Assembly: GCA_030247855.1 (NCBI GenBank)
Contig: JAPDRN010000001.1
Coordinates: 310,001 to 374,000 of the forward strand
Source: Knufia peltigerae
Lineage: Eukaryota; Ascomycota; Eurotiomycetes; Chaetothyriales; Trichomeriaceae
DNA: 64,000 nt
Direction: 5' to 3'
Program-made: the position numbers and the translations under genes
Shown here: positions 21,611-33,445 of the stretch, in pieces
How positions within the stretch are numbered: the first letter of the stretch is position 1
Layout of the letters: every line of letters begins with the position of its first letter
Notes under the pieces: model-generated
Told to the model about the DNA's origin: nothing
Seen by the model: the letters and a program-made list of their open reading frames with translations, nothing else
The model's database searches: none

Positions 21611-23418
21611 CCTCGCTGGAGGTTTGGGGGCAGAATGGAAATGGTCAACAAACAATGAATATGGGGGAAATCAGCGACTTTTTAAAAATTTTACCTCATA
21701 GAGCCAGTGGCAATGGCTCGAGCATTAATGAATTCCGGAGTGCGGAGTCGGAGAAGGATGAATGTCTTTTGTTTTACGCAATCCGATCTTCGTCCTCGTG
21801 TTCCAGAAGCGAAACGTGGTAACGTCAGGAGACTAATTTATTGTGGTGGTGCCGGGATGGTCCCTGCATCTCTCTATCCGGCCAGATGGGAGACTCCACT
21901 CAATGAGGTCGACGGCAGTAGTCAGCGAGACATCCAACCACATCATGAAGAATTGATTCCTTGTGGAGAGATGTCCAGTATCAGGTCGAGTATGCTCTAT
22001 CTGAGCAGCTCGTACTTTAGGGCGTGGAATCACCCTTTTAGAAGTACATTATTGTCAAGGTTTCTGATAACAGACAGTCTGTTTTGCTATCAAGTATTTC
22101 ACGCCGTTGCTCCCGATAGTGATGGGCCTGCTCATGACCGGTCTCGAAACATTCTGTCCTTTCCCACATACCTCGAGTTATGTCGCTTCATTTATGGAAC
22201 AAGGGAGACAGTTTCCGCCGCCGCCGTCGTCGCCAGCAAATCGCATTTGGGAGCAAGGCAAGCCTTCGCATCACCTTGACGGTGATCAGTCTGCTGGACA
22301 TGAGAGTGTTCACGTTGAGGTATTTGGTCGCTGTCGTTAGGCGTTGTCTGAAGGCACAGTGATTGGTCATCCTTCATTACATGAGGTTTCCAATGTTCAC
22401 ATTCCTCTCCCTCACAACATCTGACTAGGATATAAATTCTATAGAGCCATTCTCGAGTAGATACGTTTCAAGTAGGTGGGTTCAAGAGAGAAGTAGGAAG
22501 ATAACCTGGGTTGCACAAAGTCAGAGATTAGAGGCACGCAACAGACTAGAATGTGTGTGCAAAAAGTAGTCTTGCTCGGACTCGGGACTCATGGCCATGG
22601 ACGATCGACCAAGGGAAAAGTATCGACGTAATCAATGTTGTGAAGTTGGGACCATCTGTTGCACTGCCTATAGGTCATTCAGCGTAGGAAGAGGTTGACA
22701 ACCTTGACATGTCTAGCATTCGTAGAAGGCACAAGAAAAGCCTCGGCTGCTGACAATCGCCCAAGGCTCTAGAGTGCGACCCCTCACTAAGCCCCAAGGG
22801 GATGGGGCAAATTTTGATCCTATATGATCTTTTTGAAGGCAAAATTTAGTTCGAAATGGCAACACAATCTCTCCGAGAGAAAATGAGCGTGAATAGTTCA
22901 AGGGTTAGAATCCGCGCTTCCCATGCGCGGGGTCCGCGTTCGAGGTAGGCGAAAGCTCAATCATTTATCGCACAGAATCTCATCTAATATGAACTGAAGT
23001 CGCGGTTCACGCAAGTCATTTTTTTTATCCATATTTATTCGTGACAATTTTTTTGGGTGCAATGCATTCACTTGAAAATAATTAGAAAATTGTAGGCAGG
23101 CCATTGGGAGTGAATTCGCTCAAATGAAACACGTGACAAAGCCACCGCCACCTTGGGGGACTTGGCTGGTCGCTGGAAGATTCGACCTTCTAGGCATGCG
23201 CCTAATTTATTACTCGTACCCTCAGTGGCCTCCCGCATGACGCAGTTAGTACTGAGCCACCCAACTATTTATCCCTAACTAGACTCACGCAAACATCTTT
23301 CCAACATCTTTCCATCATCCCTACACGCCACCACCAGTCAACACCACCGACTGACCACGATCAAAACAATTCCTGATCCCTGATACCTTTGTCTACGCGA
23401 CTTGTCCCTACCATCGTC
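21611..23418. other. Intergenic region with tRNA-Gly-like relic
   Basis: 1.8 kb between divergent genes. A 190-codon frame at 21707-22279 has no recognisable domain and biased composition, so I do not call it. The only structured element is the tRNA-like sequence at 22885-22958. An A/T-rich stretch with T runs lies near 23018-23060. Confidence 0.5.
22885..22958 (+). pseudogene. tRNA-Gly(CCC)-like relic
   Basis: The anticodon arm is perfect: CCGCGC, loop TTCCCAT with CCC anticodon, GCGCGG. The D-arm resembles a tRNA (TAGTTCAAGGGTTAGAA), and a B-box-like GTTCGAG follows. The T stem is badly mismatched and only four acceptor pairs (GAGC/GCTC) hold cleanly. No terminal CCA-ready structure or T-run terminator is obvious. 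This fits a decayed tRNA-Gly better than a working gene. Confidence 0.55.
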
Positions 23419-24322
23419 ATGGCGTCCAAAGCCAAATATCAACCTGCGCCGCAACGCGACTCGTTCGATGAGCCACCTCCCAGTTACAATGCCGCAGGCC
23501 CCAGCCTCAATCAAGGAATTAACCAAGGAATCAACCAAGGAGGATATGGCACCCCTCGAGAGGAAGACGACAATGTTCCTGACGACTTCAAGGTAAGCAG
23601 TCGACTGCAATCCATCCATCTCTCTTCTTCTTTGGGCATACTGACATGTTCTCTTTTAGTTTGGTGGTTCCGTCTACGAAGCGACACTCGACATCCGCAT
23701 GGCCTTTGTCCGCAAGGTCTACAGCATCCTGACCGTCCAAATCTTCATGACCATGGCCCTCTCGTGCGTCTCCTTCTCCTCCGGCTACCGAAACTGGATC
23801 CAATCCAACTCGTGGATGATGTGGGTGTCTCTGTTTGGCGCCATCGGCTTCATGCTTTTGACGTACTGGAAGCGCAAGAGTTATCCTCAAAACATGATCT
23901 TCCTGAGCGGCTTCACCGCCCTGGAAGCGTACAGCATCAGCGTCATCACGTCGTTCTACGAGAGCCGCATCGTCATCCAGGCCCTCATCATGACCTTGGG
24001 CGTCTTCGTCTTCTTGACCATGTTCGCATGCCAGACCAAGTACGACTTCACGAGCTGGATCCCATACCTGTTTGGCGCCTTGTGGCTGATGATCATCTTC
24101 GGCTTCATGGCCGCCTTTTTCCCACGAAACTCCACGACCGAACTCATTTACGGCGGTGTCGCAGCCCTCATCTTCAGCGGCTACATCCTCGTGGACACTC
24201 AGTTGGTCATGAGACACTATCACGTGGATGAATACATTGCCGCGAGCATCAGCTTGTACCTGGATATTCTCAACTTGTTCCTCGCCATCCTGCGCATTTT
24301 GAACAGCCAGAACAACAACTAG
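23419..24322 (+). CDS. BAX inhibitor-1 / TMBIM family protein
   Basis: 278-residue membrane protein in two exons, 23419-23592 and 23660-24322 (gtaagc donor, ttttag acceptor, phase 0). The N-terminal 50 residues are cytosolic and Pro/Asn/Gln-rich, with a PPPSYN motif and a threefold NQGI-type repeat. Seven hydrophobic segments follow; the run EATLDIRMAFVRKVYSILTV leads into the first, and GYILVDTQLVM and DEYIAASISLYLDILNLFL form the conserved end. The family (yeast Bxi1/Ybh3) acts in ER/vacuolar membranes in calcium balance and cell-death control. An in-frame ATG at 23389 would add ten residues. Confidence 0.93.
23509..23544 (+). repeat. Three 12-bp tandem repeats inside the BI-1-like gene
   Basis: Three near-identical 12-mers of the form AAYCAAGGAATY encode Asn-Gln-Gly-Ile, Asn-Gln-Gly-Ile and Asn-Gln-Gly-Gly. 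A recent in-frame duplication is likely. Confidence 0.85.
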
Positions 24323-25700
24323 GTCGATCATAAGAATTTTGAAGAGTCTGGACTCGAATGATGTTCCGTTCATACCGAGATTCAACCCGCATCAGCCTTT
24401 GGTGGGATTTCGCACCCAAATATTATTGAACACGGCATTCTGCCTCGTTCCAGGCCGATTTAACTACAGTCATTGTCAAGTTGCAGTATACTTTAAACTT
24501 GAGTGGATATATCAGTACAAGTCGAATGGTTTCATTACGGCGGTAGTCCTAATGCAAGTGCGAAAACGGTCATGGGTGCTTGCTTGGAGAAAAGAAAACA
24601 GAAATCCCCCCTGCCTCCGTCCGGTCTTTCAACCGGGTTCAGACGTACGAGCGCCGGCTTTTGACAAGTATATCATTATACGAACCAGTGCGAGATAAGT
24701 TCTTAGTTAGAAAAGATAGTCTTTAAGTGCTCGGGTGTAATATTACGATGAATTTCATACGATGCAAGATCATCTCTTCAGGATTCCGTTTTCCATGGCT
24801 TCCATACACACAGTATTGTGACTGGTCAGGTCCAACATTGGTGGTCTTGGTTGTGGCCATTATGATCTTGTTACGCGATGTTCGCGAATGACTACCTAGC
24901 AAGGACCAGAAGTTGAGGTCAGCCGACAGCCTGGGCCGATTCGTTTCTGCCGTGGCATAGAACCCTCAAAATGTGGCCTGATGCTGAGCCTGACGGTGCG
25001 AGTTCTCATTGCACATGGCAGCAGACCCGGGGTTGATGCTCGGGGTATGTTTTTCTCCTGGCACTAAAATTCGGCGGCATTGCGAGACAAACGGGATTGT
25101 CGCCCGAAGCTCTTTGCATCTTTGACCCATCTGATCGCCAAAGTCCTTTCTGTGCTCCTGGGATTATTCCTCCGCGTCCTTTACGGTATATTGCTGTCCG
25201 AGGGAGGTGAAAGCTGGCCTAGCGGAGACGTGAGCCACCGTACGAGGAAGTCTCCGAGGTTCGTCGTACGCATCCGACCCGTTCATTCTCAGAGATGAGG
25301 GTTCTGACCAGACCAGAATCGTACGTTTGCATCAAGAATCGGCCCAAGCTAATGGTAGAGGTCCGAATACACCATGGAGTCGAGACGTTGAGGAGGTCTG
25401 GGGGCACGGCGCACTATCATATCCCACCACACTCTGGCCGTTATTATCTCGACGAACCCTCTGTCGGCGTTTTCCTTTTTTGTGCCGGTCGAGCCTAAAC
25501 ATGACCACCAAGTACAACGATGTACTTGTACGGTCATGGTTGGAACCGAAGCCGGAATCGTCATGTTGAAGATGCTGAGAGAAACCGAAGCGTTGGGATG
25601 TTGAGGTGGTGTAGTCCTGTAACAAGCCCGCCATACATGTCGGTTGTTGAGTCGTCCAATGAATCTAAATCAGCGAGACGTATACCTCCTCGACTTCAAT
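24323..25700. other. Intergenic region between convergent genes
   Basis: 1.4 kb between the 3' ends of the BI-1-like and Mpv17-like genes. Only short frames with non-ATG starts or no domain. No RNA gene or repeat recognised. Confidence 0.5.
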
Positions 25701-26518
25701 TCAATCCAGCGCCGCAAAGAGCGAGAGGTATATGCCCCAAAACAGACCGACGATGCTTGCGACAATGACCCTACGATGAACGGGGACAAAGACAAAGTTG
25801 AAAAGGGCTACCATGGGCCATAATTTCCACCCATTGATCATCAGAGGTATCGTGTCCTATCCGACCTTTTCATCAGCATGTATCCTTACACCTGTCGCAT
25901 AGTCGCACCTGCGAGGGTGGTGGGAGGAGCGCAGGACGGTATAGAAGGTGAGGAGTGGTTTACCCTTTCAACCTGCTTTTGTACAGCTTTTGCAGTCTTT
26001 CCCTTGAACGCCGCCATGGCTGCTATAAATGCTATCGTGTTGACGAAAGCACCCAAAGTCTGATCGAACAAAAGTTTGCGTGCGGTATTGGACCTATCGA
26101 GGATGATCTTGTCGGAAGAAGAGGGAGAGGCGCCGCCGTCGCCGATGTTGGTCGAGGTGTAACCCGGGAATCGATCCTCGAGGAAATCCTGCCATAATAT
26201 ATTTGGCGGACAAGATATGAGGGTGAAGACGACAAAGTGGAAAAGTGGACGGAAGGAAATGGTGAAGGAAAGCTGCGGGCGACACGAGAGCTGTCAGTGA
26301 TAAGTCAAAAAACCCCCCAAAAAGAAAAGCAGTCCTTTTGTGATATTCGGTAGTTGACCTTCTCGACACCAACCAATGGCCTCAGTGAAGGGGGGGAGTA
26401 AATAGGTAAAAATGCATACATTCTCTCGATAAGCTTTCAGTAATTGTGCCAGTATATTCGAAGCAGCAGACAGTGCAGTCGCTTGTAGAGTCGTCACCAC
26501 GAGTTGAGTGGTAGGCAT
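25701..26518 (-). CDS. Mpv17/PMP22 family membrane protein
   Basis: 187-residue four-helix protein assembled from three exons: 26518-26420, 26272-25964 and 25856-25701, all phase 0. Family signatures are LQATALSAASNILAQLL at the start, FVVFTLISCPPNILWQDFLE in the middle, FDQTLGAFVNTIAFIAAMA, and the terminal WKLWPMVALFNFVFVPVHRR block followed by FWGIYLSLFAALD. Members (yeast Sym1, peroxisomal PMP22, Woronin-body Wsc) sit in mitochondrial inner or peroxisomal membranes. This copy has an acidic/Ser-rich insert after the second helix region (GDGGASPSSSDK) that resembles the longer filamentous-fungal forms. Which organelle it serves cannot be told. Confidence 0.9.
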
Positions 26519-27188
26519 GGTTTGGCCGCTTTGTCGGTACAGTTTTTCCTCTCTCCCAAGGCCAGCCTACGTTCTCGAGAGAGAGAAAAAGACTCGTATA
26601 GTACGGAGTAGGATACGTGCGCGCACTCGAAGAAAAAGCAGATGGGCTCGACGAAAGGGTTTCTTCAAAAGTCGAATCCGGGGAAATGTACGGTGTAAAG
26701 GGGGATTTTTTTGGGACTCCGTACTCCGCAAACCAGGATGATTGGCGACTGGGGGGGTTTATCGAAAGACAAGTTACAAAGTACGGCCACACAAAAGCAA
26801 ACGATACTTCTTTGTTGTTACACAGTAGCTAAAATACTCTCTTCTCCCACCCGGAAGAAGCGAGTGGGAAGAAGGAAAGAAAAATTGTTGGGCACCATTC
26901 TCTTCCATACTCAGTACGAGATTGTGAGACGAGATTCGATGCGAGGGATCTTCGCAGACTTACGGCAACCTTAGGCGCTTGACTTATTATAGGTTAGTTA
27001 TAGGTTAAGTGGCTTAGGCATGAGTATTGGTCAAATTAGTGCCGCTTTTAAGAATCGACAAGCTCGCCACGGGTGACACATCTCTTATCACCGTCGTCTT
27101 CTCACCTGGATACTCTTCAACTTGACGCTTTTGCTTGGACACTTTCTCAGTAATACTCGTAAAATCTGATTGTCGCTCTGTGCCTGTC
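26519..27188. other. Intergenic region, Mpv17-like promoter / TF 3' flank
   Basis: 670 bp with G-runs and A/G-rich tracts near 26590-26760. No gene supported. Confidence 0.45.
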
Positions 27189-29776
27189 CTAGGATATAAA
27201 ATCACCCACGTATGAAGTATATGAAGTGTCCACCCACGGTAACAAGCCCTCGCTATTCATGCCAGAACCTACCGCAGTTTCCATTGGCTGCCAGTCCCAT
27301 ATCAAGTTTGGAGTGATGAACATGTCAAGATTGGGGCCAAAGGCTTGACCCTGATCAATGTTCGAGTCCTGCTGATCATTGTGCCCTGGAGCTGCCAGCG
27401 CCGCCGAGCTGCTACCCGTGTCGATTGGTGTGTTGTGCGTCTTTTCCGGAGCATGCCGTTCTGGAATGTCGCTACGGGCCATGCGGAATATCGAGAGCGG
27501 GTTCAGGACGTAGTCAGGGGCCGTTTGGGAAGGGGTTCCTGGTGTGCTATCTCTCCCAGCGCCGAAATTGGCGAGATACGGATCGTCAAGGACAAGCTGT
27601 GGTTGAGGAGAGATGCTGTCGGATGCAACCCCAAGTTTCTCAAGCATAGAATGAGACGCATGGTACTGGTCCCTTATTGTCAGCAAGAACGTTCTTGTGC
27701 ACGGTAGAGTTGAACTTACCATGTCTTCTGCGACCGCGTTTGTGGCACTCATCATCTTAAGAGCCTGTACATTGCTCTGCAGATAGGGAATCGTATTGAT
27801 CACAAGATGTTTCGTGCCTTGGTCCGATGGGTTAAAGATGATGGTCAAGTAATATAACATGATCCGGTTACTGTCGTACGTGATGGAGGGCAGCCAGGTG
27901 TCCGCGACCATTGCTGGCCCATGCCGCGCGGCATCCGCTATGATGGCAGCTATACTTCTCGCAGCTTTGAAGAGTGACAGTTGAAGGTGTCTCAGGAACT
28001 GATCTTGTTCGGGAGGAAAGTAGAAAGCGGATCGAAGCTTGTACAAGGCCGGGGCTCCTAGTCGATACAGGTCACACATCGTTTGGTAGTAAGCGCAATG
28101 GAGCAGAGCCAGTGCGCCCAGTTCATTTGATTCTTTGCGGAGGTAGATCACGGATGGCGTGAATTGAATCTCTGCCGGGAGCGACGAATGCCACGTTTGA
28201 AGTTCATCGTCGAAGAGATGGAACTCAGAATCAGGGAGCCAAGGCAGAGATGCTTGGTCTAAATGTTTGATGTACTTCAGTACACGTTTCCGAATCTCGA
28301 TATGTTGGATGAAGTATGCCGCTATGCTGATGGTGTTGGTCGAATTTGCAGAGACGAGATCCACGGGAACAAAAGGCAGCGGTGAGCCGCTCAGCATTCG
28401 CGTGATACAAGGGCGTTCTTGAAGAAAATTTTGCTCATCGCAGGGAAGCTGAATCTTGATATCCTTGTCTTCAAGAAGCATGAGTTGATCGACGCCACTC
28501 CCGCATTGAGCGTCCGTAATGTAGCAGCTCCACATTAGCCTGCGACGAGATTCACGGGCGGTTACTGAGAGTGAGTTGGAATCGACATGGTGCCCAAGAA
28601 TGTCGTCAGTGTATTCAAGATTGATCTGGAGAGCGTGGGCCATCCGTGTCATGAGGGCGCTGAGCATGAAAGCTTGGGTGTAATTTGCCATTCGAAGGGA
28701 ATAATCGTACAGCAACTGAGCTGTCTGTGCTATCTTCAGTGATTGCACCAGGGTGTACATGGCCATGATACTGACCATCAAGTTCTCAACAGATATTTGG
28801 TCGAAACTGCCAAGCAGGAGGCTTCTAGCTGTTGCCGCCCACTGGCTCCCAGCTGCTAGGATTGTCTTGGGTGGGAACTGTTCAACTGTTTCACTGTATT
28901 CCAGAGCATAAAATCTGTTCCAAAAATCAGTTCATGATCAATGAAACCCGCCAAAGTGGATCGAACTGTGCTCCGATACTACACATCATGTGCAGTAACG
29001 AGGACTTGTTGTGAGCCCTTGCAGCCAAGTCGTCATCTAGTTTTTGGAGGAACGAAGTCTTATGGATGAAGGCGAAGCATCGAAGAGTGTGAAAATGTTG
29101 AAAGTAATGAGCGAGCAAGACACGAATGCGTTTGGGATCTGGGAGCTCCTTGCTGTGTAGCCTGCAATGGCATTAGAAAGCAATCATTTTCCGGTGGTGG
29201 AGTTGCTACCAAGGCAAAGTAGAATTGCCGTCAGGCTGACGGTCAGAGTGTCCCGGATCTGAAGCAATGTCTGTCTCAGTCTGCATTGATAAGTCGACAT
29301 TGGACGGAGATTCTCGAGACTGGTCGATTTGCACATGATCGGGAGAGCTTTGGAACGAGCATTGCTGGTTGTTCTGGAGACATCTCTGGCAAGCAGGACG
29401 CTCGCCAGAGCACTTAGACCTCGCTGTTCGACACTGATCGCAGGCGCGATAGGTTCTGGGCCCAGATTGGTTTCCCAGTGAGTGCTGGCTTCTAAGAACC
29501 CCCGTCTGTGCCCGACGGGATCCAGAGCACTTCAGAAGCAGCCGTTCGCAGTTGGCGCATCCGCCCTGGCGCTCGTCGCATTTCACCTAGAGGTGCATAT
29601 CCTGTGAGAGGGATGTAAAGCAGTCGTTCACGGACGTACCTTCCTCCTGCGACAGTTATCACAGCCTGATGGATCTCAACATCAGCCTCCTGTTATGTTG
29701 TACGGTGTCCTTCAAGGCCCTCTCGGCACTCACCCAGGCGAGATCGTCTCTTCTTAGATTGTTGCTCCTCGGGCAT
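27189..29776 (-). CDS. Transcription factor with two tandem Zn2Cys6 clusters
   Basis: 788-residue nuclear regulator. Five exons restore one frame: 29776-29734, 29665-29640 (26 nt), 29586-29210, 29161-28967 and 28914-27189. Two complete zinc binuclear clusters lie in the first 90 residues. The first is CDNCRRRKVKC then DERQGGCANCERLLLKC; the second is CDQCRTARSKCSGERPAC then QRCLQNNQQC. Both match C-x2-C-x6-C-x6-C-x2-C-x6-C exactly. A fungal-specific middle domain follows (FHTLRCFAFIHKTSFLQ, then LALLHCAYYQTMCDLYRL). It heads a group of four metabolic genes, so it may be their local regulator. The intron at 28966-28915 has a weak donor (gttcga) but restores the typical GAQFYALEYS motif. Confidence 0.88.
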
Positions 29777-30285
29777 TGATATCACTGACTTCTCTCCAGG
29801 CGAGCTTCGGCTGGGTGCCATATAAAAAGCCGACCTTCTTCTATTCCGTCGCTTACGATGCCAAGGAGGGGAAGGGTCGGATGGGTGTGTCGGCTGGAAT
29901 CTTCGGTTATTTTACGTGGTCGTCGGCAAGCTGTTGGGGGAGGCGGGGACCTTTTCAATTGCCCCTACTCACAGGGTGGAGACATTGAGAAGTATGGACG
30001 TCCAGCAAGTCACAGAGCACAAGCCCATAGTATAATAACACATCCACGATATTTCGGACAACGCAAGACATGGCAATCGGCTCGCAGTGGGCCTCCTGTC
30101 TGGGTGAAATCCATGGCATGAGATGATGAGCCTTCACGAGGGAATACAGCCCTCGGATGGTATGTCTCGGTCCACCTCAGTATAGGATCTCTTCTTCCAA
30201 CATTCTCCCCCCGGTTTGCTTTTTCTTCTCCCATCTCAGAGTCCAGTTATCCTTTAGTTCTGTTCCATCCCTATTGCGCGTCGCC

Positions 30286-31710
30286 ATGCCTCAACCTCAG
30301 AAATTTAAGCTCAACTCGGGTTACGAGATCCCGGCTGTTGGTCTGGGGACCTGGGTGAGGCTCCCAATGCTTGGCTTTGGGGGTAGTAAGGATGTAGGCC
30401 GAATAGATTTGCTGACGCCAAAAACAGCTATCTAAACCCAACGAGGTTGCATTGGCGGTTGAGCACGCGCTCAAAGTTGGCTATCGACACATTGATGCTG
30501 CCGCCATTTACCAAAACGAGCATGAAGTAGGTCGAGGATGGAAAAGGTCCGGTGTGCCGCGAGAGGATATCTTTGTGAGTATAACTGAGACGTGCGCAGG
30601 TGCCAATTGCATATTTACCAACTTGAAAATGTATAGATCACCAGCAAGCTTTGGAACACCGACCACCATCCTGGCAGGGTCGAAGCCGCCCTCGATGCGA
30701 CCTTGAAAGACTTGCAGACCGACTATCTCGATCTCTATCTCGTCAGTACTCGTACTAGATGAAAACTGTTTGGCTCAGAAGAGGGCAACTGAATGAAGCA
30801 GATCCACTGGCCAGTATCGTTTGTCTACCGTCCAGGGGAGCTATTCCCGAAAGATCCTACGACAGGACTTTTCCAGCATCTCAACGTGTCAATCAGCGAT
30901 ACATGGGCTGCGATGGAGAAACTTGTTGGCACTGGAAAGGTCAAGAGTATTGGTGTCAGCAACTTCACCATCGAAAGAATTGAAGAGCTTCTCAAGACAG
31001 CCAAAATTCCTCCTGCGGTCAACCAAATTGAAGCCCATCCGTGGTTGCAACAACCGAAACTGTTCGAATACTTGAAATCAAAAGTAGGCAACCCTGTTGT
31101 TATGTTATCATGTCGTTCGAGCAGTCATGTGCGCGGGCGAATTGCTGACAGCGATTACTCTTTTTTTGCAGAACATTTTGATCGAGTCGTATAGCCCGTT
31201 GGGTAATAACATCTACGGTCACGATCGGTAGGCCATCATCTTTCCTGTCGTTGACAAAACAGAGCAAAACTGATAAGACAATGAATCACAGCGTCATCGA
31301 TGATCCGACCATCAACACAATTGCCAAACGATTAAATGTCGACGTCGGCCAGATGTTGGTGAATTGGGCTGTGCAACGTGGCACCGTCGTCCTTCCCAAA
31401 AGCGTGACGCCCTCTAGAATAGAATCGAACTTGAAAGGTGAGTGAAAACGACATCTCCCAGACAACATCTTCTGCGAGCTCCCTGTCAGGCCTTAGACAA
31501 TTTGCAAATTCACCAACACTATTAACATGGCAAAAAACAGGTTTCGTCATCCCCCCCGCTGAGTTTGAAGAAATCAATGGACTCGACAAGCACAAAAGAT
31601 TCAATCTGCCCTATGACTGGGCCGTTGACATCTTTGGTGAGGTAGGCCAGACCGAGATCGAGAGGCGTGCGGCCGAGGCTGCGGCTGCTAGTAGGACGGC
31701 ATCAGCATAA
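30286..31710 (+). CDS. Aldo/keto reductase
   Basis: 324-residue cytosolic NAD(P)H-dependent carbonyl reductase. Seven exons keep frame: 30286-30354, 30428-30574, 30637-30741, 30802-31083, 31172-31227, 31292-31437 and 31541-31710. The catalytic tetrad is complete: Asp and Tyr in YRHIDAAAIYQNEHEVG, Lys in ITSKLWNT (rebuilt across an intron) and His in LIHWPV (rebuilt across an intron). The cofactor site is seen in VLPKSVTPSRI. It resembles fungal glycerol/xylose-reductase-like AKRs (Gcy1 group). Neighbouring sugar transporter, dioxygenase and dehydrogenase genes suggest a role on a sugar-like or small carbonyl substrate; this is inference. Confidence 0.93.
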
Positions 31711-32041
31711 ATTTGGCCGTTATATCTGGAATATAGAGATTGTCCATTCCTTATATACATTATACAGTCCATTCCTTCACTAGACTATCCTTCAAATAGA
31801 TCTTCCTTCGTACTTCTCCGCATATAGATCTCCTTTTACGAGCTCATTTACTTGGGAGGTCCCAGCGGACTCTCTCAGATCCTTTGGACGTATCTAGTAA
31901 TGCGGCACATGTCTCATTCATTGTGGGATCATCTCCAAGAGAAACTAATCGGAGCTTTTCGACTGAAATAGGTACATTACGAAAGACTATCTCAGAGTTA
32001 CACACAAAAGATTTTCATGCAGTATTTCATGAGCCCTCTTC

Positions 32042-33445
32042 TCACTCGGCATCTACAGGGCAAACTGGAGGAGTATCGTTGACCTGGATGCCCCCCCGTT
32101 TCTTGAAATTCGCCTGGGGGTATGGCAACTTCCAGCCACCTTCCTCGATGGGCACGGACAACCACAGCCTCATCAAGTGCCTCCGAGGTCGTGGGTTGCC
32201 GTTCTCGTCGATACTCCCCGGAGCCCAGTCTTTGTATGCTGTGCGAGCGTGGAAAACCTGTGAATTGCTCAGTAGTTGAATCTCTCCCGGGTTCAATATC
32301 ATGTGCAGAGATTCCCTCAAACACGTCTCCTCCAGCACGTTCATGGCGTGCTTTTGTGCTTCGGATACCGGTGGGATCTGGGCGTCGGGACCCGAATTGA
32401 ATCGTGCCAGCGATGTGACGTTCATCGGATCGAATTTGCCGTACACTCGCGCATTGCCGGACTCGTCATTCTCCAGGTAGAAGACGCCGGCTCGGATCCA
32501 TGGTTTCTGTCCTTCGGAAACCTCACCTTTACGGTCCAGATACCAGACAGGTTCGCAGAGGGTACGGGCGACGTCGGGGTGTTCCCTTTGCAAGCAATTA
32601 AAAATGTGGTGCATCGACACGATATCCGATTCGCCTCCTTCCATCGACTTGGCCATGCAGAGGAGGCCGACAATGTCAGCGGCATCGGTGTGGAAGTATT
32701 GCCTAAGTTCACACATAGTAGTCAGTGAGCGAATTGGAGCTTCATTCCTTCTTCTCCTTTTCCCCTTCAACGTGTACGTCGAGAACGACCGAGGCATGCA
32801 CATACCTAGCATTGGTCCTGTAGATACGGACCTTGTCCGTCGCGGTGGCATCCTCGCCCAGGTCTTTAACGTGGCCGAGTACGTGGCCACGACTGTTCTG
32901 GCTGACAAAGTATCCCAGATGGGTTCCCAGGCCCATGTAAGCTGTCGCCGACTTCTTGAGCCCCCATTGTCGAACAGGAAGGCCCTTGAAGAGCCAGAAG
33001 CCCTGACCGTCGATCAAAGTCTTACGGAGGCTTTTCATGCGAGGAGCTAACGTCGGGAGTGGGAAGTGTTCCTGATTTGCTTTGATGAGTGGAAATGTTC
33101 CCCCCTCTTTACTGACAGACAAGTCATCGGTGGTATGTAGGAACGTACCTTTGTGATCCCTGTGAGAGGGCGTGCTTCTTCAAGAAACCTGTCCGCCGCA
33201 GCCTCGATCTCGGCAATGTCGTCCTCTGTGAACGTATACGTCCATTTTTCCGGGTTGTTCTTGAAGTCCGAGGCCATCCACACGGTAGGACCTGTAATCT
33301 CCTTGGGAAACTTCTCGTATGGCTTCACGAGGGAGTAGATAGGTTCATGCTGCCCCGATGTTTTATAGCCATCGGGGAAGATAGCCTTGTTGACAGGCAT
33401 ATCCTGAAGGAAGCCACTCTGCTCGTCAATTCTTGATGGAGACAT
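32042..33445 (-). CDS. TauD/TfdA-type Fe(II)/2-oxoglutarate dioxygenase
   Basis: 407-residue oxygenase in three exons, 33445-33149, 33071-32806 and 32702-32042. The iron ligands are visible: HTD in QYFHTDAADIVGL (joined across the second intron) and the distal His in SNSQVFHARTAY. The 2-oxoglutarate-binding Arg lies in RRHLMRLWLS. The N-terminal 120 residues carry the extension common in fungal members (GPTVWMASDFKNNPEKWTY). Substrates of such proteins range from taurine to sulfonates, carnitine-type amines and secondary metabolites. This one is not assigned. It is transcribed away from the sugar-type transporter across 595 bp. Confidence 0.92.

Noticed and set aside
21707..22279. 190-codon plus-strand open frame
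   Set aside because: No domain, Arg/Ser-biased composition, no splice or promoter support.
23588..24385. 265-codon minus-strand frame opposite the BI-1-like gene
   Set aside because: Antisense shadow of a real coding exon; charged, repetitive His/Asp composition.
24339..24698. 119-codon plus-strand frame after the BI-1-like gene
   Set aside because: Starts at TTG, lies in the 3' flank and has no recognisable content.
27718..27766. gtaagt-like donor inside the large exon of the double-zinc regulator
   Set aside because: The segment to the next AG is 47 nt, so removal would shift the frame, while the unspliced frame stays open.
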